A stretch of 64,000 nucleotides of DNA from the NCBI GenBank assembly GCA_964344175.1, contig CAYFMI010000010.1, positions 1-64,000 on the forward strand. The letters run 5' to 3'. Positions 17,139-26,083 of this stretch are shown in pieces (the first letter of the stretch is position 1; every line of letters starts with the position of its first letter). Below the pieces are notes generated by a model. That model had not been told where the DNA came from, made no database searches, and saw nothing but the letters and a program-made list of their open reading frames with translations. This DNA comes from NIOZ-UU35 sp964344175. GTDB taxonomy: Bacteria > Chloroflexota > Anaerolineae > Anaerolineales > UBA11858. Both the position numbers and the translations under genes were made by a program.

Positions 17139-18050
17139 TTAGATCAGGGGATAGGGGTACGGTAAATCCAAAATAAATTCCCAGAAAGCACTTTGAGCAA
17201 TGGTGGTCGGGCGGTTGGTATTACGCCCAATGTAAATATTGCGGTGGATATTTAGGCCATCAATTTGGATGGGCACTACCCGCCCATAGCCAAGCTTGCG
17301 AACGATGATCTCGGACACAAAGCCAACGCCAAGCCCTTCTTGCACCGCGAGTGCAATCGCTTCGGAATTCCCTAACGTCATGAGAATGTCGAGGGAATTT
17401 GTATTCACATCAATTTCGGATAAGGCGGCGTTAACAACAATATAGGTGCCGGAATCGATTTCCCTCATCAGGAAATTTTCTTCGAATAACTCTCCGGGCT
17501 GGATGATCCCTCTCTGCGCCCAGGGGTGCTCGTTTGGAACAATGAGGCTGATCGTGTCTTCGAGAAATTTATGAAATTCAATATTCTTGCAAGGCACTCC
17601 CGTTTCACTGGTCAGGGCAAAATTAACGTGGCCCAGGCTGAGCATTTCAATAGCTTGCGATTGGGGAGATACCTGGCAGGTGATACGGACTTTTGAATAT
17701 TCGTGGTGAAATTTCGTCAACAAATGGGGGAGGATATATTTCCCGGGGGTTGTGCTACACCCAACGATGAGATGCCCAAAAACCTCGCCCTGGAGCGATG
17801 CCATTGTTTCCTCGATATGAATCGAGTGTCTGACCATTTCCCTTGCCAGCGGCACAAGCGTGATGGCCGCGTCGGTTAATTGCAAACTACGTGTAGAGCG
17901 GATGAAGAGGGGTACTTGAAAATACCGCTCTAGCGCCTGGATATGCTGGCTGACACTGGGTTGGCTCATTCCTAGTTGTTGAGCCGCCTGCGTGAAATTC
18001 AGTGAATCAGCTGCAGCTAAAAAGACATTGAGTTGATGGGCATCTAACAT
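17139..18050 (-). CDS. LysR-family transcriptional regulator, copy 1
   Basis: About 303 residues from ATG 18050; a start at 18077 would add nine residues of less typical sequence. The N-terminal HTH reads LNFTQAAQQLGMSQPSVSQHIQALERYF, followed by a periplasmic-binding-like effector domain (GHLIVGCSTTPGKYILPHLL). It is about 40% similar by eye to the LysR protein at 45283-46203. That one also lies next to an OTR gene, so both may sense a sulfur or redox metabolite. It is divergent from the selenocysteine cytochrome gene and probably controls it from the 18051-18243 intergenic region. Confidence 0.92.
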   Translation of the reverse strand: MLDAHQLNVFLAAADSLNFTQAAQQLGMSQPSVSQHIQALERYFQVPLFIRSTRSLQLTDAAITLVPLAREMVRHSIHIEETMASLQGEVFGHLIVGCSTTPGKYILPHLLTKFHHEYSKVRITCQVSPQSQAIEMLSLGHVNFALTSETGVPCKNIEFHKFLEDTISLIVPNEHPWAQRGIIQPGELFEENFLMREIDSGTYIVVNAALSEIDVNTNSLDILMTLGNSEAIALAVQEGLGVGFVSEIIVRKLGYGRVVPIQIDGLNIHRNIYIGRNTNRPTTIAQSAFWEFILDLPYPYPLI

Positions 18051-18096
18051 AATATCGCTCTGTTCAAATGATAACAACCCTTTATATTAGCAAACA

Positions 18097-18112
18097 AGTG
18101 ATAAAGATCACA
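18097..18112. promoter_or_regulatory. CRP/FNR-like operator AGTGA-N6-TCACA (site B)
   Basis: AGTGA-TAAAGA-TCACA, with a perfect inner palindrome GTGAT-N4-ATCAC, which fits both CRP and FNR half-site spacing. It is located between the divergent LysR gene and the 11-heme selenocysteine cytochrome gene. Confidence 0.65.
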
Positions 18113-18243
18113 GATATATAGAAGTTGCTTATCATTTATTATAAGTAGATTGCATAAGCTTGGGTTATTTTCGTCACTAGGAATTATGACATTTTCTTAT
18201 TTATAATTCAGATTGTGAAATCGAGAACAAGCAGGAAGGTAAA

Positions 18244-19641
18244 ATGAATAAACTTAGGCCTTTTTATTTTTTTCTAGCAATTCTTGTTATCATTGGAGTG
18301 GCCGCTTTTGCAAATATGGGGATAGCCAACGCACTCCCATTAGAAGACGCCATACCTGTTGAAGAGCCTTCAGATAAAGCTGCTGAAGGGGTGGATGAAT
18401 GCGTTGTCTGCCATTCTGATAAGGAAAGACTTGTGAGTTCGGCGAAAGCAGAAGAAGTTTCCGAAAGCGAAAACGAAGGAGAGGGCTGAGGGGGCGAAGT
18501 GGCTCCGTTGGAGCCCTGGGAAAAAGTTCTTCTAGATGAGACCTTTGCTGAAACAGTTCATGGGAGCATTGCTTGTATGGAATGCCATAGCGGGCAGCAG
18601 TCGAGTAACAAAGAAACTGCTCATACCGATTTGATCATCGCTCCGAGTACGGATCCTGGGAAAGCCTGTGGAACTTGCCATGCTGAGATTGTCGAAGTTT
18701 ATCCGTCCAGCTTGCATTCATCGCAGCAGGGTTATTGGACCATGATCGAAGCGCGCAGCGTGCCTGAAAACCACGTTGCTCTCGAAGAAATGTTCGGCAA
18801 TCATTGTTCGAGTTGCCATACCGATTGCGGTGATTGCCATGTCAGTCAGCCGACTTCGGTGGGGGGGGGCTTTATCAATGGTCATATATTCAACGCGACC
18901 CCCTCGATGACACGCAACTGCACCGCCTGTCATGGCAGCCGGGTGGGAAATGAGTACCTGGGCAAACATGAGGATATCAAGGCGGATGTCCACTTTCGTC
19001 AAGGGCGCATGAAATGCACCGACTGTCATACGGCAGAAGAAATGCACGGTGATTATGCGGCCCTGGGAATGCAAGAGACCCCCGATCACCGTTACTCTGG
19101 TGGACAACTTCCTGCCTGTGAGGATTGCCACGATGTAACCCAATTTGAGACCCAATATCTGGTGTCCCACAAGGTCCATAGCGCCTTAGCCTGTCAGACC
19201 TGCCACTCAGTGTCCTATACCAGTTGTGATGGCTGCCATGTTCAAGTGAGCGAGGAGTCTGGCAAGCCGTATTTTTCCACAGAAGGGACGTATATGACCT
19301 TCTATATTGGCAAGAACCCACTCCAAAGCGCCGAACGCCCCTATGAGTATGTCACGCTGAGGCATATTCCTGTTGCTGAAACCAGCTATCAATACTATGG
19401 GGAGAATCTGCTCCCCAACTTCGACGCCTTGCCCACCTGGGCATACGCCACCCCTCACAATATTCAGCGGGTAACGCCACAAACAGAATCTTGCACAATC
19501 TGTCATGACAACCCCGAAATCTTCCTGACAGCCGATAAGGTTTCTCCCCTGGAGCGGAACGCAAACCAATCTGTGATTGTCGAAGAAATTCCCGAGTTAA
19601 TTATGGAGAGCTTTGGCGCAACTGAGCCGAGTGATCCTTAA
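18244..19641 (+). CDS. Putative selenoprotein: undecaheme c-type cytochrome with in-frame TGA at codon 82
   Basis: ATG 18244 follows AGGAAGG and opens a frame that runs to TAA 19641, interrupted only by TGA at 18487-18489. Read through, it encodes 465 residues: a signal peptide (about 6-30), a first heme motif CVVCH, an acidic Glu/Ser linker ending EGEG-U-GGEVAPLEPW, and ten further motifs. These are CMECH, CGTCH, CSSCH, CGDCH, CTACH, CTDCH, CEDCH, CQTCH, CDGCH and CTICH. The downstream half has no signal peptide of its own, and its only early start is a GTG three codons after the TGA without a ribosome site. Two separate genes are therefore unlikely. A perfect hairpin follows the TGA with SECIS geometry. 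The function is unknown beyond extracytoplasmic electron transfer; the tetra-rhodanese gene follows 36 bp later. Confidence 0.82.
18487..18515 (+). promoter_or_regulatory. Candidate bacterial SECIS hairpin after UGA of the cytochrome gene
   Basis: GGCUCC (18501-18506) and GGAGCC (18510-18515) form a perfect 6-bp stem with the three-base loop GUU. The loop starts 18 nt after the UGA and begins with G, as expected of a bacterial SECIS. Confidence 0.7.
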
Positions 19642-19677
19642 TTTTGTAGCAATATCAAAATTATTAAGGAGATGATT

Positions 19678-21369
19678 ATGAAAAAGAAGCTACACGTTGT
19701 TCTCTCAGTGCTTGTTCTCGCGAGCATGCTGGTAGCAGCAATGCCTGTATTTGCGGATTCGCACATGGCAGACCTTGATGCTCCCTATAGCGCAATGTTG
19801 GGCAGTATGGTGGGCTATAACACCGTCAAAGCCGATGGTTTGCTGGTTGAGATGGCCGAAGATGAGCCGCCTTTCTTGCTCGATGTTCGTACCACCCCTG
19901 AGCTGGAAGAGAACGGCCACATCGAAGGGGCTGTGCATATCCCCTTGGCTGAATTGGCCCAAAATCTCGATTTGTTGCCTGCCTTCGATACCCCCATTGT
20001 GACCTATTGTGGCAGTGGCTGGCGTGCCACCATTGCAATGACATCGCTCTACGCGCTGGGGTGGGCCGATGTGCGTGCGCTCAAGACCACATTCGCTGAT
20101 TGGGTAGGAGCGGGTAATCCGGTTGCTGAAGGTGTTCCCGAAGTTGTTGCTTTGAATGCAGCCGAGCCCGATGTTGAAGCAGTTGCGCTTGTGGACGCTG
20201 CCCTGGCGGCTTATGGCGTTGCTCCCTACGGTGTCATTGATGCCGAAGGTCTCAATACTGCTTTGGTAGAAGACCCCGAAATGGTTATTATCGACGTGCG
20301 CACCCCCGGGGAATGGACAGGTAAGGGTGTGATTGACACCGGTGATGTTGAACTGATCAACCTGCCTTTACAGCGATTTGTTGCCCAGAAAACTCTATGG
20401 CCTGTCGATAAAGACACCCACATTGTTGTCTACTGCGGTAGTGGGCACCGTTCCACAATGGCGATGGCTATTTTGTGGACCTATGGATATACCAATGTCT
20501 CCAGCCTGAAAGGTGGATTTGGTGGTTGGACAGAAGCAGAATATGCTGCTGTTGAGTATGCTGCGCCAGATTTTGCCACGCCTTATGCAGATATGCTAGC
20601 CAATATGGCTGGTTACAATACGGTTAAGGCGGATGGTTTACTGGTCGAGATGGCTGAAGATCAACCGCCCTTCTTGCTTGATGTGCGCACTACCCCTGAG
20701 CTGGAAGAAAACGGCCATATCGAAGGGGCGGTGCATATTCCCCTGGCTGAACTGGCTGCGAACCTGGATCTGTTGCCCGCTTTTGATACCCCCATCGTAG
20801 CTTACTGCGGCAGCGGCTGGCGTGCCACCATTGCCATGACCGCGTTGCATGGTATGGGTTGGACTGATGTGCGTGCCCTCAAAACAACCTTTGCTGATTG
20901 GGTGGCGGCTGAGAACCCAGTTGTCGAGGGTGTTCCTGAAGCCGTAGCCCTGGATGTTGCCGAAGTGGATCCCAAGGTGGCCGTTTTCAAAGATGCTACT
21001 CTGGGCGCTTTTGGTGTCAAGCCTTATGGTGTTCTCACTGCAGATGTGCTGAACACGGAGTTGGTCGAAGATCCTGAGATCATTGTGATTGACGTTCGAC
21101 GCACAGATGAATTGGAAGAGAATGGCGTCATTGATGTTGGTGAAGCGACTCTAGTTCACATTCCGTTGGAAGAGTTCATCACTCAGTTGGAGAGCTGGCC
21201 TGCAGAGAAGGATGCCCATATTGATGTCTACTGCGGCAGCGGACACCGCTCTACAATGGCAATGGAGATGTTATGGGCCTTTGGGTACACGAATGTCTCT
21301 AGTTTGAAGGGTGGCTTTGGCGGATGGGTAGAAGCTGGATACCCGGTTGCTGAATACGTTGCTCCCTAA
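19678..21369 (+). CDS. Exported protein with four tandem rhodanese domains
   Basis: About 563 residues. AAGGAG abuts the ATG at 19672, so the ATG at 19678 has the better spacing. A signal peptide ends near PVFADS. Four rhodanese domains follow, with active-site loops YCGSGWRAT, YCGSGHRST, YCGSGWRAT and YCGSGHRST; all four keep the catalytic Cys and the Arg. Domains 1-2 and 3-4 are a tandem duplication of a two-domain unit with a period of about 265 residues, also visible in the DNA. Rhodaneses carry sulfane sulfur as a Cys persulfide. Being extracytoplasmic and just after the selenocysteine cytochrome, it may deliver sulfur to or accept it from the cytochromes. A strong terminator follows. 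Confidence 0.92.
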   Translation: MKKKLHVVLSVLVLASMLVAAMPVFADSHMADLDAPYSAMLGSMVGYNTVKADGLLVEMAEDEPPFLLDVRTTPELEENGHIEGAVHIPLAELAQNLDLLPAFDTPIVTYCGSGWRATIAMTSLYALGWADVRALKTTFADWVGAGNPVAEGVPEVVALNAAEPDVEAVALVDAALAAYGVAPYGVIDAEGLNTALVEDPEMVIIDVRTPGEWTGKGVIDTGDVELINLPLQRFVAQKTLWPVDKDTHIVVYCGSGHRSTMAMAILWTYGYTNVSSLKGGFGGWTEAEYAAVEYAAPDFATPYADMLANMAGYNTVKADGLLVEMAEDQPPFLLDVRTTPELEENGHIEGAVHIPLAELAANLDLLPAFDTPIVAYCGSGWRATIAMTALHGMGWTDVRALKTTFADWVAAENPVVEGVPEAVALDVAEVDPKVAVFKDATLGAFGVKPYGVLTADVLNTELVEDPEIIVIDVRRTDELEENGVIDVGEATLVHIPLEEFITQLESWPAEKDAHIDVYCGSGHRSTMAMEMLWAFGYTNVSSLKGGFGGWVEAGYPVAEYVAP

Positions 21370-21385
21370 TAGATAAAATTTTCAT

Positions 21386-21424
21386 AAAAAGCCTGGCCCT
21401 GCGTGTTATGGGCCAGGCTTTTTC
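21386..21424 (+). terminator. Intrinsic terminator after tetra-rhodanese gene
   Basis: AAAAAGCCTGGCCC (21386-21399) pairs perfectly with GGGCCAGGCTTTTT (21410-21423) across a 10-nt loop and ends in a T run. Confidence 0.9.
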
Positions 21425-21637
21425 ATTCGTGGGGCAAAGATACCCCCCTGATGGTTGAAAGTGGTTGTTCCCAAAGCGGGGTGGGATGCCGACTACCCAA
21501 AAGAATGGCTCGATGGTTCTCTCTCCCATGCTAACGAGTGTCATAAACTATCCTGGGGGAGGTGTGATGAATTCTCATTATTTGTTAATATTTGCACAGA
21601 TAACTTAGGATCCTCAGGATGAATTCACGGAGGCATA

Positions 21638-21982
21638 ATGCAAAAGCCCCAGCAAGTGGTAATTCTCTCGGACCACTCGATTTTTGCCGAAGGCGTTGCA
21701 AAACGATTTCAGCAATATCCAGATCTGGTGAATTTGCATTTAATCAACCCTCAAGAAGAAGATGCCTTTGTGCGTATCTCTGAAATTCAACCCTCGGCAG
21801 TAATATTGAATGCATCTGAAGCCGAAATGAAAACCCACTGCGCACTTTGCGAACTAATTACATCGTTTACTTCCATCAAAATAATTCGATTAGCCGTAGA
21901 TCGCGAGGGGGTTCAACTCATTACCAGTGAGCAAAGTCAGTTAGGCGAAATACGCGATCTGATAGGACTTATTGATTCATAA
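21638..21982 (+). CDS. Degenerate receiver-like small protein
   Basis: 114 residues, ATG preceded by GGAGG with good spacing. The start VVILSDHSIFAEGVAKRF resembles the first strand and helix of a NarL-type receiver domain. The expected phosphoacceptor strand reads AVILNASEAE, with Asn instead of Asp, and there is no DNA-binding domain. It may be a phosphorylation-independent receiver or a protein-interaction module. It sits alone between the rhodanese gene and the decaheme lipoprotein gene. I do not recognise a named family. Confidence 0.6.
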   Translation: MQKPQQVVILSDHSIFAEGVAKRFQQYPDLVNLHLINPQEEDAFVRISEIQPSAVILNASEAEMKTHCALCELITSFTSIKIIRLAVDREGVQLITSEQSQLGEIRDLIGLIDS

Positions 21983-22140
21983 GTTGTTTGATGATCACCC
22001 AGACCGTTAAATGAACTACGCCATGAAAGGAGGTGATGCTCCAAAAAAATAATATTACAGCTACACCAAATCTAATGGTTATTCCTATTTGGATTTGGTA
22101 CACTTTTTTGTTTGCACGATACATTGTAGAGGAGAATAGA

Positions 22141-24339
22141 ATGCAAAAAAGAATCTTTATCATTGCTCTGATGGTGGCCCTCAGCCTTGTGCTGGTAAGC
22201 TGTGCTACACCAGATGCACTCGAATGCCCGGATTGTCCGGCTTGTCCTGATGCAGAATGTCCAGAAGCACCGGCTTGCCCTGAAGCAGAGCCTTGCCCAG
22301 AATATGAAGCCATCCTCCCTGAGATTGAGGCTGCATGGGCTGGCTCCGGCCACGCGGCCGCAGACGCTGAAGCGTTCCGCCATTGGGATGAGGACGATCC
22401 TGCTGTGGTGTCATTGGCCTGTGCCAAATGCCACAGCACTGCTGGTTATGTAGAATACGTCGGCACTGGCGTAGTGACGGCAGAAACCCCTGCTGAGGAA
22501 AACCTGGGTGTGATGTGTGTGGCTTGTCACAACGAATTCACAGCCGAAAAAGGCAGTGTGGTAATGCCCTCAGGTATTGAACTTTCTGGCCTGGGTGATG
22601 AGGCTCGCTGTATGGAATGCCATCAGGGACGCCATTCAACAGTCAGTGTAAATAACGGCATTGCAGCGGCGGCTGGTATTGAGGTTGTCGTCCCCGAAGA
22701 TGCCGAAGATCCTGCTCATGCGGCTATCGCAGCGGCTGCCGAAGCCGCTGCTCAGGCTGACCCTGACGCAGTATACGAAGATCTAGGCTTTGCCAACATC
22801 CACTACTTTGCTGCGGCTGCCACCAAGTATGGCACCTATGCAAAAGGTGGTTATGAATATGCGGGCAAGACCTATGATGGCAATTTTGCGCATGTTGAAG
22901 AATTCGACACCTGCATCGAATGTCATGATCCACATACCCTGGAAGTTCAGGTTGAAGGGTGTGTCATGTGCCACGGCGAAGGTGAGCCTGCTGGCTACCG
23001 CATGTATGGTTCGGCGGTGGACTACGATGGTGATGGTGACTTAGAAGAAGGTATTGCAGCCGAGATTGCCGGTTTGCAGGAAACGCTGTATGCTGCACTT
23101 CAGGCATATGCGGCGGATACGGTTGGTACAGGCATCATCTACGACTCCCACGCTTATCCTTACTTCTTCAATGATAGCGATGGCGATGGTGCGGTTACCG
23201 AAGGCGAAGCCAATTATGGCAATAAATATGCCACCTGGACACCTCGCCTGGCCCGCGCGGCCTATAACTATCAGGTTTCCCTGAAGGACCCCGGTGGTTA
23301 TGCCCATGGCGGTAAGTACATCATCCAATTGCTGTATGACTCCATCGAAGATTTGGGTGGCGATGTAGCTGCTTTGCACCGTGATGACCACGCCCACTTT
23401 ATGGGTTCCGCCGAAGCCTTCCGCCATTGGGACGAAGATGGCGAAGTTTCAGGTAGCTGTGCTCGCTGTCACTCAGCGGACGGCTTGCCCTTCTACCATG
23501 AAGCCGGTGTCAACGTGGCAACAGAGATCTCCAACGGCTTCCAGTGTGAAACTTGCCATGCTGGTGAGTGGCCCGGACGCCTGGCGTTCCCCGCTGTGAC
23601 ATTCCCCAGTGGTGCGACCGTTGAGGTCGCCGAGGGCGATGAGAGCGGCCTGTGTATGCAGTGTCACCAGGGCCGTTCCTCGACCGTAACCGTCAATGGG
23701 ATGGTAGCCGATCTGCCTGGTGACGAAGTGTCTGATAGCCTGCGTTTCTCTAATATCCACTACTTTGCTGCAGGTGCCTCTCGTTATGGCACTGAGGCTC
23801 AGGGCGGCTACGAGTTCGATGGCAAGGAATACGTTGGGTACTTCGAACATGTGGCCGGGTATGACACCTGCACCGCCTGTCACGACGCCCATGCCCTCGA
23901 AGTCAAGACCGCAGAATGCTTCACCTGCCACGCTGGCTATGAAGACGTCAAAGACATCCGCATGTCAGAAGTAGACTATGATGGCGATGGTGATGTTGCC
24001 GAAGGCATTGCAGGCGAAGTCGAGACTATGGCTGCTGCCCTCTACGATGCCATAAAGGCCTATTCTGCAGAGATTGGCTTCCCGGTCGTCTACGAATCTC
24101 ATAGCTATCCTTACTTCTTCGCCGATGCTAATGGCGATGGTGAGGCTACGCCTGACGAAGCCAACTATGGCAATCGCTATGGAACCTGGACCCCGAACTT
24201 GCTCGAAGCGGCTTACAACTACCAATATGCCCTGAAAGATCCCGGTGGCTTTGCGCATAATGGCAATTACGTTCTACAATTGCTCTATGACAGCATCCAG
24301 GCTGTTGGCGGCGATGTTGCCGGAATGACGCGTCCGTAG
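22141..24339 (+). CDS. Decaheme c-type cytochrome lipoprotein with Cys-Pro-rich N-terminus
   Basis: About 732 residues from ATG 22141, which follows GAGGAG; the longer start at 22033 lacks one. The signal peptide ends in a lipobox, LVSC, so C21 is the predicted lipidated residue. Residues 29-53 then show a Cys-Pro repeat (CPDCPACPDAECPEAPACPE and on) with six Cys. Ten CXXCH motifs form two homologous pentaheme halves: CAKCH, CVACH, CMECH, CIECH, CVMCH and CARCH, CETCH, CMQCH, CTACH, CFTCH. Each half contains DSDGDGAVTEGEANYGN-like calcium-binding loops. It is probably a surface electron-transfer protein. A terminator follows. Confidence 0.9.
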   Translation: MQKRIFIIALMVALSLVLVSCATPDALECPDCPACPDAECPEAPACPEAEPCPEYEAILPEIEAAWAGSGHAAADAEAFRHWDEDDPAVVSLACAKCHSTAGYVEYVGTGVVTAETPAEENLGVMCVACHNEFTAEKGSVVMPSGIELSGLGDEARCMECHQGRHSTVSVNNGIAAAAGIEVVVPEDAEDPAHAAIAAAAEAAAQADPDAVYEDLGFANIHYFAAAATKYGTYAKGGYEYAGKTYDGNFAHVEEFDTCIECHDPHTLEVQVEGCVMCHGEGEPAGYRMYGSAVDYDGDGDLEEGIAAEIAGLQETLYAALQAYAADTVGTGIIYDSHAYPYFFNDSDGDGAVTEGEANYGNKYATWTPRLARAAYNYQVSLKDPGGYAHGGKYIIQLLYDSIEDLGGDVAALHRDDHAHFMGSAEAFRHWDEDGEVSGSCARCHSADGLPFYHEAGVNVATEISNGFQCETCHAGEWPGRLAFPAVTFPSGATVEVAEGDESGLCMQCHQGRSSTVTVNGMVADLPGDEVSDSLRFSNIHYFAAGASRYGTEAQGGYEFDGKEYVGYFEHVAGYDTCTACHDAHALEVKTAECFTCHAGYEDVKDIRMSEVDYDGDGDVAEGIAGEVETMAAALYDAIKAYSAEIGFPVVYESHSYPYFFADANGDGEATPDEANYGNRYGTWTPNLLEAAYNYQYALKDPGGFAHNGNYVLQLLYDSIQAVGGDVAGMTRP

Positions 24340-24371
24340 TTGTTTTAGTGTGGACGTGCAATGCTTTACAA

Positions 24372-24404
24372 AGACCGGGTGCCTCGCGCACCCGGTCTCT
24401 TTTT
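24372..24404 (+). terminator. Intrinsic terminator after decaheme lipoprotein gene
   Basis: AGACCGGGTGC and GCACCCGGTCT form an 11-bp perfect stem with a 5-nt loop, followed by CTTTTT. Confidence 0.9.
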
Positions 24405-24562
24405 AGAGTATGGCTGGATCCCTCCTTGCATTGCGGCGTGCCTTTTCAAGGGCAAGAATGGAGTAGTCGTGTACCCCCGTTAGCAGGTGAGGGATTATTG
24501 TTCAACATAACCTTTGATTTGAGATATATATAATTAGCTCTTTTCACTCGATAAGATGATCT

Positions 24563-24571
24563 TGGTATAAT
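24563..24571 (+). promoter_or_regulatory. Extended -10 promoter, probably leaderless
   Basis: TGGTATAAT is a consensus extended -10 element. It ends only six bases before the ATG of the sensor kinase at 24578, so transcription should start at or next to the start codon and the mRNA would have no ribosome site. Confidence 0.55.
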
Positions 24572-24577
24572 CAATTT

Positions 24578-26083
24578 ATGCACCCTTCGGCAGGTTTGAT
24601 CTTAGTTTTCTTTTTCTATGGGTTGGCCTTTTTCTCAATGGGACTTATTGTGGCCATTGAGCGTGGACGCGGCACAGATGAGCGTCTGCGCCACGCTTTG
24701 CGTCCACTGATCGGGTTTGGCCTGATTCATGGTGGGCACGAGTGGCTAGAGATCTTTGAGATTCTGCATGTACTCCCCGGACAAGAAGCTGCCCCCCTGG
24801 CGTGGCATAGTATCCGTACGGCTCTGTTGGCTTTTTCCTTCTTCTCACTGACCGCTTTTGGCGCTTCCCTACTTTCACCAACCCCCCAAATCCGCCGCCT
24901 GAGTATGATTGCCCCCTTGGTACAAGCGGCAATATGGGGTTTCGGTTTGCTCTATTTTGCCGAACAATATGATGTACAAGATGAATTATGGGTAGTGGCA
25001 GATGTGTGGACACGCTACGTTGTAGCTATTCCAGGCTCACTGGTGGCTTGTCTGGGGCTTATCAATCAACAACGGGTGTTTCGCCTGGCAGGTTTAGAGC
25101 GCTTCAGCAGAGATAGCCTGTGGGCCGCAGTCGCTTTTGCCTGGTATGGATTGATTGGGCAATCGTTTACACGGGCCAGCCCTATTCCGCCTTCGACGTT
25201 TCTGAACCAAGATTTATTCCAAGAAGTGTTTGGATTTCCTGTGCAGTTGTTACGGGCGGCAGCAGCCATAGCCGTTGCCATTTTTGTCGTGCGCTTCCTG
25301 CGCTCTTTTGAGGTTGAAACTCAGCGTAAGATTGGCGAACTTCAGGCGGCGCGCCTGCTTGAAGCTCAACGTAAAGAAGCCCTGCGCGGCGAACTACTGC
25401 GCAGAGTGGTTGCCGCTCAAGAATCTGAGCGTCAGCGGATTGCCCGAGAGTTACATGACGAAACGGGTCAGGCATTGACCGCACTTGGATTAGGATTGCG
25501 GGGTGTCTCTTCAACCGTGCGAACGGATCTTGATAAAGCCTCGGGCAACCTCCGCCAACTTGAAGGGATGGCCGTGCGCTCCCTGGATGAACTTCGGCGT
25601 CTCATTTCCGATTTGCGGCCATCCCATTTGGATGATCTGGGCTTGGCGGCTGCTATCCGGTGGTATGTCGGCGACATTCATGATCGAGCCAGTTTAGATA
25701 TTGATCTCGATATTCCACCAGATGAAGAATGTAATTTACCCAGTACCATCAGCACAACCTTGTTTCGCGTAGTGCAAGAGGCGCTGACGAATATCGTCAA
25801 ACACGCCTGCGCCGAGCACGCCTGGGTGCGGCTTGGGCGCCGAGATGGCATTGTAAGGCTTGAAATTGAGGATGATGGCATTGGTTTGGTGGATGACATG
25901 CATTTTGCACAGGGTCAACCCGCGTGGGGGTTGCTGGGCATGGAAGAACGCGCCCATTTGCTTGGTGGTGAGTTTCATCTGAAATCTAGGCCCGGAGATG
26001 GAACACGCATCACCGTGTTAGTCCCTTGCCCAGATAGTTTGCTCGAAGAGGAAGAAGATGATACGACTATTGTTGGTGGATGA
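24578..26083 (+). CDS. NarX-like sensor histidine kinase with membrane N-terminus, copy 1
   Basis: 501 residues. The first 240 residues hold about seven hydrophobic helices, starting LVFFFYGLAFFSMGL and including a conserved GGHEWLEIFEIL. A HisKA_3 domain follows (QESERQRIARELHDETGQ, phosphoacceptor H293), then an HATPase domain (VVQEALTNIVKHA, DDGIG, GLLGMEERA). The membrane domain is shared with the kinase at 36628, so it may define a sensor for a quinone, gas or redox signal. The gene overlaps the NarL regulator by 26 bp. Confidence 0.92.
   Translation: MHPSAGLILVFFFYGLAFFSMGLIVAIERGRGTDERLRHALRPLIGFGLIHGGHEWLEIFEILHVLPGQEAAPLAWHSIRTALLAFSFFSLTAFGASLLSPTPQIRRLSMIAPLVQAAIWGFGLLYFAEQYDVQDELWVVADVWTRYVVAIPGSLVACLGLINQQRVFRLAGLERFSRDSLWAAVAFAWYGLIGQSFTRASPIPPSTFLNQDLFQEVFGFPVQLLRAAAAIAVAIFVVRFLRSFEVETQRKIGELQAARLLEAQRKEALRGELLRRVVAAQESERQRIARELHDETGQALTALGLGLRGVSSTVRTDLDKASGNLRQLEGMAVRSLDELRRLISDLRPSHLDDLGLAAAIRWYVGDIHDRASLDIDLDIPPDEECNLPSTISTTLFRVVQEALTNIVKHACAEHAWVRLGRRDGIVRLEIEDDGIGLVDDMHFAQGQPAWGLLGMEERAHLLGGEFHLKSRPGDGTRITVLVPCPDSLLEEEEDDTTIVGG

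Noticed and set aside
11107..18489. Both in-frame TGA codons as sequencing errors or pseudogenes
   Set aside because: This cannot be excluded without reads, but both frames are otherwise intact over long distances, both TGAs have matching hairpins, one replaces a known conserved Cys, and selA is present.
18499..19641. Separate cytochrome gene starting at GTG 18499 after a complete 81-residue gene
   Set aside because: The GTG has no ribosome site and the product would lack a signal peptide, although all its hemes must be attached outside the cytoplasm. The frame is continuous across the TGA, and a SECIS-like hairpin overlaps the GTG.
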